From Ruminococcus sp. (GTDB lineage: Bacteria > Bacillota > Clostridia > Oscillospirales > Ruminococcaceae), in contig NZ_JAILMR010000109.1 in the NCBI RefSeq assembly GCF_024692365.1, positions 29,582 through 93,581 of the forward strand: DNA of 64,000 nt. The letters run 5' to 3'. The notes below the pieces were generated by a model that was not told where the DNA came from, did no database searches, and saw only the letters and a program-made list of their open reading frames with translations. This document shows positions 39,433-49,355 of the stretch, piece after piece (the stretch's first letter is position 1; every line of letters begins with the position of its first letter). Made by a program: the position numbers and the translations under genes.

Positions 39433-40602
39433 TTAAGTTAGTTTTTCAAATTCAAATTCACGGCTGACTGTCCACATATCATTTCTGATAGCTCCCAGTC
39501 CGCTCTCCTTGACTACAACCAGCGTGCCCTCAAAGTTCTCCATAAGTGCCGCCAGCTGATCGGTCATCTGCCCTGTGCAGGCAGTAAAACAGATCATAGA
39601 TTTGCCCTTTTCGTTTATCTCATGATCGACCATTCTTCGTTCATCGGGATAAGGCGTTATCCCAGCCAGTCTTTCCTGAAGCTGTATCAGCGAAGCTTCA
39701 TCGCCTATCTCAGCCATTTCCCAATTGCCGTCTATGAAATAGTTGTACTCACTCTCATACCCCGATCTTATCAGCATTGAAAGCATAGCAAGCGAGCCCT
39801 CTATCGCAATGTCCATCATGGTATAGCTTATCAGATCGGGTGTCGGGCTTGTTGGCAGATCCATCCTGAATATCTGGCTGGAAGAAGTTACCTTCTCATC
39901 AAGCCTTACCATAAGCTGATCCTTTTTGGAACTCAGCTTCCAGTTGACCCTTTTCAGCGGATCTCCCGGAACATAAGCCCTGTGTTCATATCCCGGAACA
40001 CCTGTCAGTGCAGATGAAGTCTCATTTGATTCCTCATCGCTGTCATCAAAGGATATGTTCTGTGATACCGATCTCAGCACTTCGCTCTGGGAACCTGTAT
40101 CTGGTATCCTCGGAAGTATCTTCACCTTGCACATTTCGGGAAGCTTCTTCTTTTTCATACTGAAAATACCGAGGTAATCGGTGAAAGTGATCTTCTCAAC
40201 AGAAACCTCCGCACCGCCGCAAAGTATGGCTTTCAGCGGTATCTCAATGCTGTCGCCACGCAGGCCCGTACAAATGAATCTGTAAGCCAGCGAACCGTCT
40301 TCACCCTCAATATTCGGTGTCACAGCAAGAGTTACCTCGATAAAGGAACTTGGGAATATAGTCTTTTTATTGAAATCCAGTCTGGCTGTCAGTTCATCGC
40401 CCTTGTTGACGATATTGCCCGAAAGCCCCATGGATATATCTATCGTTGAATGTGATAAAGCCAGCAACGCCAACGATGTTATATTCGCCAGTATAAGCAG
40501 CACACCGATAAATATGCCGCCGCTGCCGCTTATCAGATAAGCCAGTACAACGGACAATGCCAGGCATGCCAGAAAGCTTATCAGGTTTTTTACAGTTTCC
40601 AA
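39433..40602 (-). CDS. DUF58 domain protein
   Basis: Two N-terminal TM; YVPGDPLKRVNWKLSSKKDQLMVRLDE. Confidence 0.92.
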   Translation of the reverse strand: METVKNLISFLACLALSVVLAYLISGSGGIFIGVLLILANITSLALLALSHSTIDISMGLSGNIVNKGDELTARLDFNKKTIFPSSFIEVTLAVTPNIEGEDGSLAYRFICTGLRGDSIEIPLKAILCGGAEVSVEKITFTDYLGIFSMKKKKLPEMCKVKILPRIPDTGSQSEVLRSVSQNISFDDSDEESNETSSALTGVPGYEHRAYVPGDPLKRVNWKLSSKKDQLMVRLDEKVTSSSQIFRMDLPTSPTPDLISYTMMDIAIEGSLAMLSMLIRSGYESEYNYFIDGNWEMAEIGDEASLIQLQERLAGITPYPDERRMVDHEINEKGKSMICFTACTGQMTDQLAALMENFEGTLVVVKESGLGAIRNDMWTVSREFEFEKLT

Positions 40603-40608
40603 ATCTTA

Positions 40609-41547
40609 TCACTCCGCAGTAGTAGGACTTTGTACCGTCATCGCCACAGCTTGAAGTGCAGCGCCGTTGCTTGCAAAATTAGACTTGCCCTTTGGCGAAA
40701 GCATCAGCCTGTGCGCAAGTACCTCTACCATTACCGACTTAACATCGTCGGGAACAACATAATTTCTGCCGTTTACATATGCGTAGGACTTTACCGCCCT
40801 CAACAGTGCGATAGAACCACGGGGAGAAACACCCAGCCTTATATACTCGGAATTTCTGGTGGCAGTAACGATATCGAGGATATACTTCCTTATGCTTGGA
40901 GCGGTGGCCACTTTCTGTGCTTCTTCCATCAGCACTGCGATATCATCGGTAGTCATAACAGCTTTAAGGTCTTTAGCCGAAATAAGGTTCTCACCGTTGG
41001 ACATTATGCGAAGTTCGTCCTCATAATCGGGATAACCCATGGATATCTTCATTATGAATCTGTCCATCTGCGCTTCGGGCAGATGATAAGTACCATATGT
41101 CTCAACAGGGTTCTGGGTAGCCAGTGTCATGAAAGGCACAGGCAGTATATGGGTAACACCATCGATAGATATCTGATGCTCTTCCATTATCTCCAGCAAG
41201 CTTGACTGTGACTTAGGCGAAGCACGGTTTATCTCGTCCGCCAGCAGGAAGTTGCACATGGCAGCGCCCTCTTTGTATTCAAGTTCCCTTGTAACCTGAT
41301 TTATCATGGAGAAGCCCACGATATCCGATGGCATAACGTCGGGGGTCAGCTGTATACGGTTGAACTTGCCCGCAACAGACCTCGCCAGTGCAGACACCAG
41401 CTGGGTTTTACCAACACCGGGAACGTCCTCTATCAGTACATGACCGCCGCAAAGCATGGCAGTTACTATTTTAAGCACTGTTTCCTGCTTTCCGACGATG
41501 ACTTTCTCTATATTTGCTACCAAAGCTTCGATCTTACTGTTCATCAA
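40609..41547 (-). CDS. MoxR-family AAA+ ATPase
   Basis: GGHVLIEDVPGVGKTQLVSALAR; LLADEINRASPKSQSSLLEIMEE; TQNPVETYGTYHLPEAQMDRF. Confidence 0.96.
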   Translation of the reverse strand: MMNSKIEALVANIEKVIVGKQETVLKIVTAMLCGGHVLIEDVPGVGKTQLVSALARSVAGKFNRIQLTPDVMPSDIVGFSMINQVTRELEYKEGAAMCNFLLADEINRASPKSQSSLLEIMEEHQISIDGVTHILPVPFMTLATQNPVETYGTYHLPEAQMDRFIMKISMGYPDYEDELRIMSNGENLISAKDLKAVMTTDDIAVLMEEAQKVATAPSIRKYILDIVTATRNSEYIRLGVSPRGSIALLRAVKSYAYVNGRNYVVPDDVKSVMVEVLAHRLMLSPKGKSNFASNGAALQAVAMTVQSPTTAE

Positions 41548-41734
41548 ATATCCTCCTGTTCAGGGATAAATTACACGTCCCAAAAACGCATATTATACTG
41601 TAATATTATACCATAATTATAAACCGATGTCAACCAATTAAACGACAAATACACAAATTATACAAAAATCGGATCTGCTATTCTCACAGACCCGACTTCA
41701 TATCAAATTAAACGTCATAATGACCGATAAACCG

Positions 41735-43066
41735 TCATTTTCTGCGATTGCCGCCGTTCTTTGCGGGTCTTCCGAAGTTCTTTATAGGTCTACCTGCTTT
41801 CTTCACAGTTCTTCCGACTGACTTTCCACGCGGCTTCAAAAATACCTGTTCTTCCTTCTCGGGAACTTTCACAGGAGGTTTTTCGACTGGCTTTTCAGCC
41901 TTTTCAAGACAGACAACATTCTCGATGCCCATAGTATGGGGGAACATATCCACAGGCTGAATGAATGACGCCCTGTAACCCTCGCGTTTGAATATCCTGA
42001 GATCACGTTCAAGAGTTTCAATACTGCACGATACATATACTATCTTCTCGGGGGCAAGCTTCACTGCACATCCGATGAACTCACGGCTGGCACCCGCCCT
42101 TGGAGGATCCATAACCAGCACATCAAAGCTGTCACCGCGTGATGCCATCGCCTGCATGAATTTACCTGCATCATCGTTGTAGAATTTGATATTATCCAGA
42201 CCGTTCAGCTCCGCATTGACCTTAGCATCTCTGCAAGCCGATTTATTAAGTTCCACACCTGTTACTTCCGCGCCGTTTTTCGCACAGATTATACCGATAG
42301 TACCGGTGCCGCAGTAAGCATCTATGACCTTAACGCCCTTGCGTATACCCGCAGCTTCAACTGCGAAATTGTACAATTTTTCGGTCTGTATCGGATTAAC
42401 CTGATAGAATGAAGCGGGCGATATCCTGAACCTGCATCCGCAAAGTTCGTCCTCGATATAACCCTTTCCGTAAAGGACAATGCTCCTTTCACCCAGAGTA
42501 AGGGGCATACCGTTGGTGCAAATATTGTGGACTATCGTAGTTATCTCGGGGTGTGCTTTTACCAAAACCTTGACGAAATTGTTCTTCGCTGGCAGCATCG
42601 GCGAAGCCGTAACAAGCACCACCATCACCTGTCCTGTTGTGAAAGAAGTCCTTATCAGCGTATGCCTGAGAATACCCTCGCCTGTACGCAGGTCAAAAGG
42701 TCTTATGCGCATATCTTTCATGAGCACCTTGATGGTCTGTACGATAGGTGAAGCGACCTCGGCTTCAAGCATACAGTCGTCAACAGCCACCATCTTCTTA
42801 GCGTTGGACTGATAAACACCTGATATTATACGCTTTGAGCTATCAAGTGCGTAAACAGTCTGTACCTTGCACCTGTAATTATATGGTTCTTCCATAGGAA
42901 CTATATCCCGAACTTTTCCGAATCCTGAAAGCATACGTGCAGCTTTCTCCTGCTTTCTAGCCAGCTGTTCGCTGTAACTCTCACTCAGCTGACATCCGCC
43001 GCATCTTTTGAAGCAGCGGCATTTTCTCTCACCGGTTGTATGATCTGTGATGACCTTTTTAGGCAT
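41735..43066 (-). CDS. rlmD: 23S rRNA (uracil-C5)-methyltransferase RlmD family
   Basis: CRCFKRCGGCQLSES (Fe-S Cys cluster); VIDAYCGTGTIGI; MDPPRAG; YVSCSIETLERD. Start ATG 43066. Confidence 0.9.
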   Translation of the reverse strand: MPKKVITDHTTGERKCRCFKRCGGCQLSESYSEQLARKQEKAARMLSGFGKVRDIVPMEEPYNYRCKVQTVYALDSSKRIISGVYQSNAKKMVAVDDCMLEAEVASPIVQTIKVLMKDMRIRPFDLRTGEGILRHTLIRTSFTTGQVMVVLVTASPMLPAKNNFVKVLVKAHPEITTIVHNICTNGMPLTLGERSIVLYGKGYIEDELCGCRFRISPASFYQVNPIQTEKLYNFAVEAAGIRKGVKVIDAYCGTGTIGIICAKNGAEVTGVELNKSACRDAKVNAELNGLDNIKFYNDDAGKFMQAMASRGDSFDVLVMDPPRAGASREFIGCAVKLAPEKIVYVSCSIETLERDLRIFKREGYRASFIQPVDMFPHTMGIENVVCLEKAEKPVEKPPVKVPEKEEQVFLKPRGKSVGRTVKKAGRPIKNFGRPAKNGGNRRK

Positions 43067-43285
43067 ATCTTGCCCTCCCGAAAATTTATTCAACAAGTGT
43101 ACGGGCTTCTCCCGACACACATTTTTCCAATACTATTCCACGCCCATTATCCCATGGAAATCAGAGCAGTAGTATGATTATACCATGTTTACACTCCCCT
43201 GTCAACGTTCCGTGTCGCAAAACAAGAAAACATTTATTAGAACATTCCTGAACATTATTACACTCATAGTACTAATCTTCATGCT

Positions 43286-43321
43286 AACAAAAAGACAGCC
43301 GCACATCAGTACAGCTGTCTT
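43286..43321 (-). terminator. Terminator of cohesin-like gene
   Basis: AAGACAGC...GCTGTCTTTTTG on minus strand. Confidence 0.8.
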
Positions 43322-43335
43322 GATATTACGAAAAA

Positions 43336-44640
43336 TTATTCCTCGTCACCGTTATCTTCGGAAGATTCTGCTTCAGTCTCATCAGCTTCGGACTCTTCTC
43401 CGCGGAGTGCCTTGCGGCGAGCATCGCGGGCATCGAAAGCCTTTTTCAGGTCAGCACGCATCTCTTCTTCGTCAGCGTCCTCGTCCTCCTGCTCTTCTCT
43501 CTCGAAGAAAGCTTCTGCCGCTGCAAGCTTCTTGCGGCGCTTGCTTGTTGGCTTCATTATAACAAGATATTCAACAGCGATTATTACCGCAGTCAGCGCA
43601 ACAGCGATTATGATAAACAGATTACGGACTGTCTTATCCATACCCTTACTGTCGTTATCAGCAGCAGGTGCTGTTCTGTCCTGTGCATCTGTCACGATAG
43701 TATCATCTTCAATTACGATATCATATGTTTCAATCTCATCATTGTTGAATACTACATCAAAAGAAGTCTCACCCGCAGCCAGCATCTTGAAAACGCCGTC
43801 TTCAAATTTTACTATGCTCTCATCAGCAACAACAATGTTCCTGTAATCCTCGATACCCATCTCCGAGGGCGGAGCCTGACCAATGCTCTTCTGAACTCTT
43901 ACCAACTTGTTGAGCTTGGGAGCCTCCTGCTGGTTGTTTGCCTGATAGCCGGGAGCATCGGGATTTGCGATTATACCATTATCAACAGAATAGGATATCG
44001 GTATGCCTGTCTTGTTATCAAGGGTGGTAACAGTCAGGAAAAGTGTGGTGGATACCATATCCTTATCCAGAACACTGAAATTCAGGGTAACATAATTGCC
44101 CTGAAATTTGCTGCCCGAATCATTGGTATAGTTGAATACATACTTGCCGTTGAAGCTGTTCTCGGCAGCCTTGCCGCCTGCTTCGGGATTTATCTGAGTG
44201 CTGTCAAGCTGTAAAAGCGCAGTATCGAATGTTACAGACATCAGTGTGCTGGATACAGCAGTATCAGCCTCTATCCTGAGTTCTACCGATACTTTGCCGT
44301 CCTTTATCTCGTCGGGCTTTAGGTACACTCTTGAAGGTGCAGATGTAGGCTTATCAGGAACAAGAGTAGTAGTCTTGTTCTGCATAGCTGTGACTTCATT
44401 TCCCGCAGACTGTGCAGGGTCAAAATCAGGGGTAGGAGCTGTCGTTGTGGTAGTCTCCTCATAGCCGTTATCATAGCTGTAATCGTAATTATAATCATAA
44501 TTATTATAATCGTATGTATTGTAATCATAAGTGTTATAATCATAACTGGGGTCGTAGCCGTACTCAGCAAAAGCCGCAGGTGCGGAAGCTGCGACCATCA
44601 AAGCCGCGGCAATGACCGCAGCAAACCTTTTTATAAACAT
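43336..44640 (-). CDS. Secreted, membrane-anchored protein with cohesin-like beta-sandwich and charged cytoplasmic tail
   Basis: Signal peptide; (Y)DYN repeat; VSVELRIEADTAVSSTLMSVTFDTALLQLDSTQINPEAGGKAAENSFNGKYVFNYTNDSGSKFQGNYVTLNFSVLDKDMVSTTLFLTVTTLDN; TM LFIIIAVALTAVIIAVEYLVIM; Lys/Arg then Glu/Asp-rich tail. Start ATG 44640. Confidence 0.6.
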   Translation of the reverse strand: MFIKRFAAVIAAALMVAASAPAAFAEYGYDPSYDYNTYDYNTYDYNNYDYNYDYSYDNGYEETTTTTAPTPDFDPAQSAGNEVTAMQNKTTTLVPDKPTSAPSRVYLKPDEIKDGKVSVELRIEADTAVSSTLMSVTFDTALLQLDSTQINPEAGGKAAENSFNGKYVFNYTNDSGSKFQGNYVTLNFSVLDKDMVSTTLFLTVTTLDNKTGIPISYSVDNGIIANPDAPGYQANNQQEAPKLNKLVRVQKSIGQAPPSEMGIEDYRNIVVADESIVKFEDGVFKMLAAGETSFDVVFNNDEIETYDIVIEDDTIVTDAQDRTAPAADNDSKGMDKTVRNLFIIIAVALTAVIIAVEYLVIMKPTSKRRKKLAAAEAFFEREEQEDEDADEEEMRADLKKAFDARDARRKALRGEESEADETEAESSEDNGDEE

Positions 44641-44733
44641 TTTTACCACTCCCGAGAATAATTTTTCGCTATACACAGCAAAAACCTCTATATTTTTATA
44701 ATACAGAGGCATCTGCTTTAAAATTGTTAATTA

Positions 44734-45207
44734 TCAGTCAACTAAAGTAACTTTCTTCATCACCTGTGGCTCCAGAGGCTTGTCGTTGAAATCAACCTTG
44801 ACATCAGCTATCTCGTCAACTACCTCGATACCCTTTACTACCTTGCCGAAAGCTGCATAGTCACCGTCAAGGTGAGGAGCATCTTCGTGCATGATGAAGA
44901 ACTGTGAGCTTGCAGAGTTGGGCATCATGGATCTTGCCATGGAGATAACGCCTCTTGTATGCTTGAGATCGTTATTAAAACCGTTTCTTGCAAATTCGCC
45001 CTTGATCTTCTCGTCAGAGCCACCCATGCCTGTACCTTCTGGGTCACCGCCCTGGATCATGAAGCCCTTGATGACTCTGTGGAATATCAGACCATCATAA
45101 AAGCCCTGCTTTACCAGCTTCTCAAAATTTGCTACCGTGATAGGTGCCTTCTCGGGATAAAGTTCGATAAGTATCTCCTTACCGTTTTCCATTTCTATTT
45201 TAACCAT
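44734..45207 (-). CDS. Cyclophilin-type peptidyl-prolyl cis-trans isomerase
   Basis: GLIFHRVIKGFMIQGGDPEGTGMGG; SQFFIMHEDAPHLDGDYAAFGKV. Confidence 0.96.
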   Translation of the reverse strand: MVKIEMENGKEILIELYPEKAPITVANFEKLVKQGFYDGLIFHRVIKGFMIQGGDPEGTGMGGSDEKIKGEFARNGFNNDLKHTRGVISMARSMMPNSASSQFFIMHEDAPHLDGDYAAFGKVVKGIEVVDEIADVKVDFNDKPLEPQVMKKVTLVD

Positions 45208-45225
45208 TTCCACTTTCCTCTCTGT

Positions 45226-45771
45226 TTATGACTCGGCATTGCCGTAGAACTTTTTTTCTTCTTCTTTTGATTTCGGCAGCAGACCTGCGTCGTATCTCTT
45301 CTGGAGATCCATGAAATACTCACTTTCGGGAGTCCTGCTCTTTTTGAATAGTGAGGACTTCTTAACTTCGTCCAGCGTGAAGAAATCACGGCTGCCATCG
45401 GTATTTACACAGTAAAATCTGTTGACCTTTTCAAAATCCCCGTTCTCATTATTTCTGTTCTTATCAAAGCAGCAGAAAATATCTCTTGCCATAAGATCAC
45501 AAAGTCTGAGAACTCTTGTATAATTGGAAGCATCTTTCCACGCATCGAGTTCCTCTTTGAAAAACTGCTGGACCGGTACACCGTTTACTTCCATGCGCCT
45601 GATTATCCTTGCAAGGCATACCGAAGCATCATGGTCTGTCAGCTTATCGAGACGTGCATTCTTATACTCCAGAATATAATCATTTACCGTTGAATAGAAA
45701 AGTTTATCATAGGGAAAATCTTTTCCTGCTTCAGAATACTTGATTATAGGGTTGTCTGTGTTGATGTTCAA
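45226..45771 (-). CDS. Hypothetical protein
   Basis: Same-strand ORF with good spacing; no family recognised. Confidence 0.65.
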   Translation of the reverse strand: MNINTDNPIIKYSEAGKDFPYDKLFYSTVNDYILEYKNARLDKLTDHDASVCLARIIRRMEVNGVPVQQFFKEELDAWKDASNYTRVLRLCDLMARDIFCCFDKNRNNENGDFEKVNRFYCVNTDGSRDFFTLDEVKKSSLFKKSRTPESEYFMDLQKRYDAGLLPKSKEEEKKFYGNAES

Positions 45772-45806
45772 AACCTATCGCTCCTAGAAAAACATTTGCT
45801 CTGACC

Positions 45807-46520
45807 TTATTTACGGTCACCATACTTTGCCTCAAATTCCTCGACTTTCTTGGCAAGGAACTCTTCATCAACAAAGCCGATGTTATCGGGGTCTTCGCTG
45901 TGGTCAATAACACCAAGCTTTTCGATCTCGGCAGCATCTGGCTCGGAAGCGATAGCAGCGATATCTTTATACTCCGCGTAATCTTCGGGTCTCTTAGCAT
46001 AAGGCAGATCAACAAGCTTCTTATCCACCTCAGCCTGTCCTACCTCACTGAATTCAAATTTGGTATTCTCCACCTCGGCTACCTTTGCATCATGCTCTGC
46101 ATACATAGCCTCCATCTTCTCCGCTATTCCCTGCTCCTTAGCCTCGGTGATCTCTTCCTGATGTGACCTTATATATTTTTCATGCTCAACTTCGTAAAGC
46201 TTCTCATACTCGGTCTGTGCATCAACGATCTCTTCACGTGCCACCGTGCTGGTGCCGTAATCAGCATGAGTTTTAACAGGCTGGTTCTTCTTCTCTTCAA
46301 GTTCCGCTTCAAGCTGAGCCATCTTGGTCTTGATCATCTCAGGATCAACACTTTCTACCTCAAGAGTTTCGGGAACAGCATCATCGTACTTGGACTCCTT
46401 CAGAGCAACAGTCTGCTTGCGTCTGGGTGACGGAGTATTCCAGATATCGTCAGGATTGACCGGCTTGACCACAGGAGCTGCAGCAGGAGCAGCAGGTTTC
46501 TTTTTATTGAATAGAGCCAT
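45807..46520 (-). CDS. Hypothetical charged, probably coiled-coil protein
   Basis: MALFNKKKPAAPAAAPVV N-terminus, Glu/Lys-rich central region. Confidence 0.65.
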   Translation of the reverse strand: MALFNKKKPAAPAAAPVVKPVNPDDIWNTPSPRRKQTVALKESKYDDAVPETLEVESVDPEMIKTKMAQLEAELEEKKNQPVKTHADYGTSTVAREEIVDAQTEYEKLYEVEHEKYIRSHQEEITEAKEQGIAEKMEAMYAEHDAKVAEVENTKFEFSEVGQAEVDKKLVDLPYAKRPEDYAEYKDIAAIASEPDAAEIEKLGVIDHSEDPDNIGFVDEEFLAKKVEEFEAKYGDRK

Positions 46521-46876
46521 TATATATTTCCCCCTAGTGTAAGAATGTCAGATATGATCACCCGCACCAAGAAAGCCTGTTCACGCGGACTGATATCTAT
46601 ACAAATTAATTATACTATAAACTGCACAAAATTGCAAACATTTTTTATCATCTAATTGAGATAAATTTCGCAGCACAATTTAGTAATATTTACCCGTATT
46701 CACATTCAGTTCACTAAACGTTTTATATTTGGTGATATATAAAGTAAGAATATTTGATATAATTAACTCGATATAGTATTTAGAGTTTACTATGCGGAAA
46801 CATTGTATAATCTTTTAACCGTTTAAAATTTTTTCCAGATATTTTTTACATTTAAATACCTTAAGGGGGAATCACT

Positions 46877-48886
46877 TTGGCAAACCAGAAACTTGGAGTT
46901 ACCGCTAACGAGCTGTTCGCCTGCAATCCTTTCAGAATATTGGGTCTGCCCGTTACTGCGGAGGATGAGGAGCTGACCGCTACCTACAAAAAGCTTCTCT
47001 CAATGGGAGATGCGGAAAGTTATAAGACTGATTATGATTTTCCTACCGCTCTGCCGCCTTTTAAAAGAGATGATATCACACTGAGGACAGCTTACGCTAA
47101 GCTTGCCAGCAACGGTTACCGCTGCTTTGCATTCTCGGACGGTGTATTTTCTCAGGCACTTACCGAGGACGATGTGCTCCTGAACCTTAAAGATGTCACC
47201 TGCTATGATGCTTTCATCAGATGCTATATGTGGCTCATCACAAATGACAGAGGATTCGAGCATCCTCATCTGTGGGTACTTCTCGCTAAGCACATAGACA
47301 AGCTCATCGATTCCAAGCAGAGCGAATGGAAGCGCCTGTTCGACAATCGTTTTCCACAGTCAGTAATGTCTGCCGGCAACGACCAGATGCTTGCTGAGCT
47401 CCACGCTACTTTTAAGGATATCATACTCCTGCCTCTCAAAGAGATGGTAAGAGGTTCAATGAGATGTACATCTGCGATACAGATACTCAAGGCTGCAAAG
47501 ATCGACGTTGACAAGGTATATACTATGCCCAACATTGGTCAGGCTAACGGTACAGGCTCCAAGCTGAGGATAGCTTCAAAGGATATCACCAGTTCTGCAG
47601 CTTCGTCGAAGGTCGAGGAAGCTCACAGCTTCGTAGCTGCTGCTTCGGCTATCACTGCTGATACTATCATGAGTGAAGAAGCTCCCAAGCCTGTTGCAAG
47701 ACCTGTTGTTAATACTGCAAAACCCGCAGCTCCTGCGCCCGCACCTGCTTCTGCACCGGTACAGCAGAAGCCTCAGGAAGAACATAAGGTCAGCCTTGTT
47801 GATGATGCTATCGCTACACAGGCTGCAAGCTCACAGAGCAGCAGTCAGGCAAGTACATCAAGCAGTTCTTCCAACAAGACTTCTCTTGTTGAGGAAGAGG
47901 TACCTGTTAAGCACGTTGAAGCTATTGACGGTTTTGCACCCAGACGCAAGCCTATCATCAAGAAAGAAGAGCCCAAGGCTCCAGGCGCATTCGAGATCCC
48001 CTCGGACAAGGATCTTGCAAACAGCTTCACTGTAAATGCAACTCCCGATGAATACTCAAAGCCCAAGCAGAATATGGGTCCTGTTTCATATCATACCGAG
48101 AGCGATGATCTGCCCTCTGCAAATATTGGTGAAAGAACACTGGAAGCAGTCGATCCTTTCGCAAGCGTAGGCAGCAGCTCTGCTAGAGTTATTGATGAAG
48201 GCAGCATAGCTACCGGTACAAAGCGTAAGTCTGTAAACCTCACAGGTCTTGACGGTACTGGTTCTGAGATCGCAGACGAGAAGATCGATATGCAGTTCAC
48301 AGCACCCGAAGGTGCTCGCCATGTTGAAGAGGAAGAAGTCGTTGAAGAGCGCGAGATCAGCAACCGTTCGCTGACTTACCTTATCAACGAAGTTGATTCA
48401 CGTACCGACGAGACCACCGATCAGCTGCTGACTGAACAGGAGATCGAGGACGAGCTTTACACCGATGCACTTATCAAACTGCTGCGTTCTAACCGTTCCA
48501 GCAAGATGATGAAGGAAGTTGATACCGAGCACGTTTATCTTAACGGCGGCGGCAACACCGAGAAGAAGGGTCCCGATATCACGATGGACGACATCGACAT
48601 GAAGAAGAAGGACAATTCCAATCTGGATTCTGCTTACGGATATCACAGATACGATGAAGCTCACGCTGCTGAGGCTATCAAGGAAAAGTACAAGAACATC
48701 AATATCGGCGATATGCTCAATCCTACTGTGGGCAACTCGCTGAAGAGAGAATATCACGAAGACCCCATCAAGGAGTACATCAAGTACAAGAAGGCTGAGA
48801 AGAGCCTTTCAGCTTCGATGATAAAGGTATTCGGATTTATCGCGTTGGTCGGCATACTGATCTTTGTGCTTGCATTCTATCTCTGA
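46877..48886 (+). CDS. Tail-anchored protein with N-terminal J-domain-like region and long low-complexity linker
   Basis: TTG start after AAGGGGG; NELFACNPFRILGLPVTAEDEELTATYKKLLS; Ala/Pro/Ser-rich linker; single C-terminal TM VFGFIALVGILIFVLAFYL. Confidence 0.6.
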   Translation: MANQKLGVTANELFACNPFRILGLPVTAEDEELTATYKKLLSMGDAESYKTDYDFPTALPPFKRDDITLRTAYAKLASNGYRCFAFSDGVFSQALTEDDVLLNLKDVTCYDAFIRCYMWLITNDRGFEHPHLWVLLAKHIDKLIDSKQSEWKRLFDNRFPQSVMSAGNDQMLAELHATFKDIILLPLKEMVRGSMRCTSAIQILKAAKIDVDKVYTMPNIGQANGTGSKLRIASKDITSSAASSKVEEAHSFVAAASAITADTIMSEEAPKPVARPVVNTAKPAAPAPAPASAPVQQKPQEEHKVSLVDDAIATQAASSQSSSQASTSSSSSNKTSLVEEEVPVKHVEAIDGFAPRRKPIIKKEEPKAPGAFEIPSDKDLANSFTVNATPDEYSKPKQNMGPVSYHTESDDLPSANIGERTLEAVDPFASVGSSSARVIDEGSIATGTKRKSVNLTGLDGTGSEIADEKIDMQFTAPEGARHVEEEEVVEEREISNRSLTYLINEVDSRTDETTDQLLTEQEIEDELYTDALIKLLRSNRSSKMMKEVDTEHVYLNGGGNTEKKGPDITMDDIDMKKKDNSNLDSAYGYHRYDEAHAAEAIKEKYKNINIGDMLNPTVGNSLKREYHEDPIKEYIKYKKAEKSLSASMIKVFGFIALVGILIFVLAFYL

Positions 48887-48918
48887 TCATGCACAACCTT
48901 ACGGAAAAGTTTTAAAAT

Positions 48919-48952
48919 TACGCGGAGAGGACTTCCCTCTCCGCTTTTTTAT
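48919..48952 (+). terminator. Terminator
   Basis: GCGGAGAGGacttCCCTCTCCGCTTTTTT. Confidence 0.85.
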
Positions 48953-49355
48953 CGATTGAACTGTATTATAGAGATTTATGATATGATGATGCTCTATACA
49001 GTATTACACTTCGTTCGGACAATCTGGGGCGTGAGGGAGCTTCCGGATATCTTATACTTAAATCAAGTCCTTCTACTATCAACCATTTCGGGTGCAAAAG
49101 TTGTACGTTTTTGTACGGATTTTGCAAAAGTATGTCTGGGTTAAATTTAAAAACATTTATCTGCACAAAGGCACAGCTATGTTAATGTGGGATATTCACA
49201 GTAAAAAATCAGCGTCTGCAAATGTTTACGGCATGGTCATACTCCGTTAGCTAATGTAATAAAATATTATTGACTTTTGAAAAGTAATCTGATATAATTT
49301 ACGATGGAGTATTTTAAAATATAAGGGGATTTTAACCAGCAAAGAAGGTCACGCC

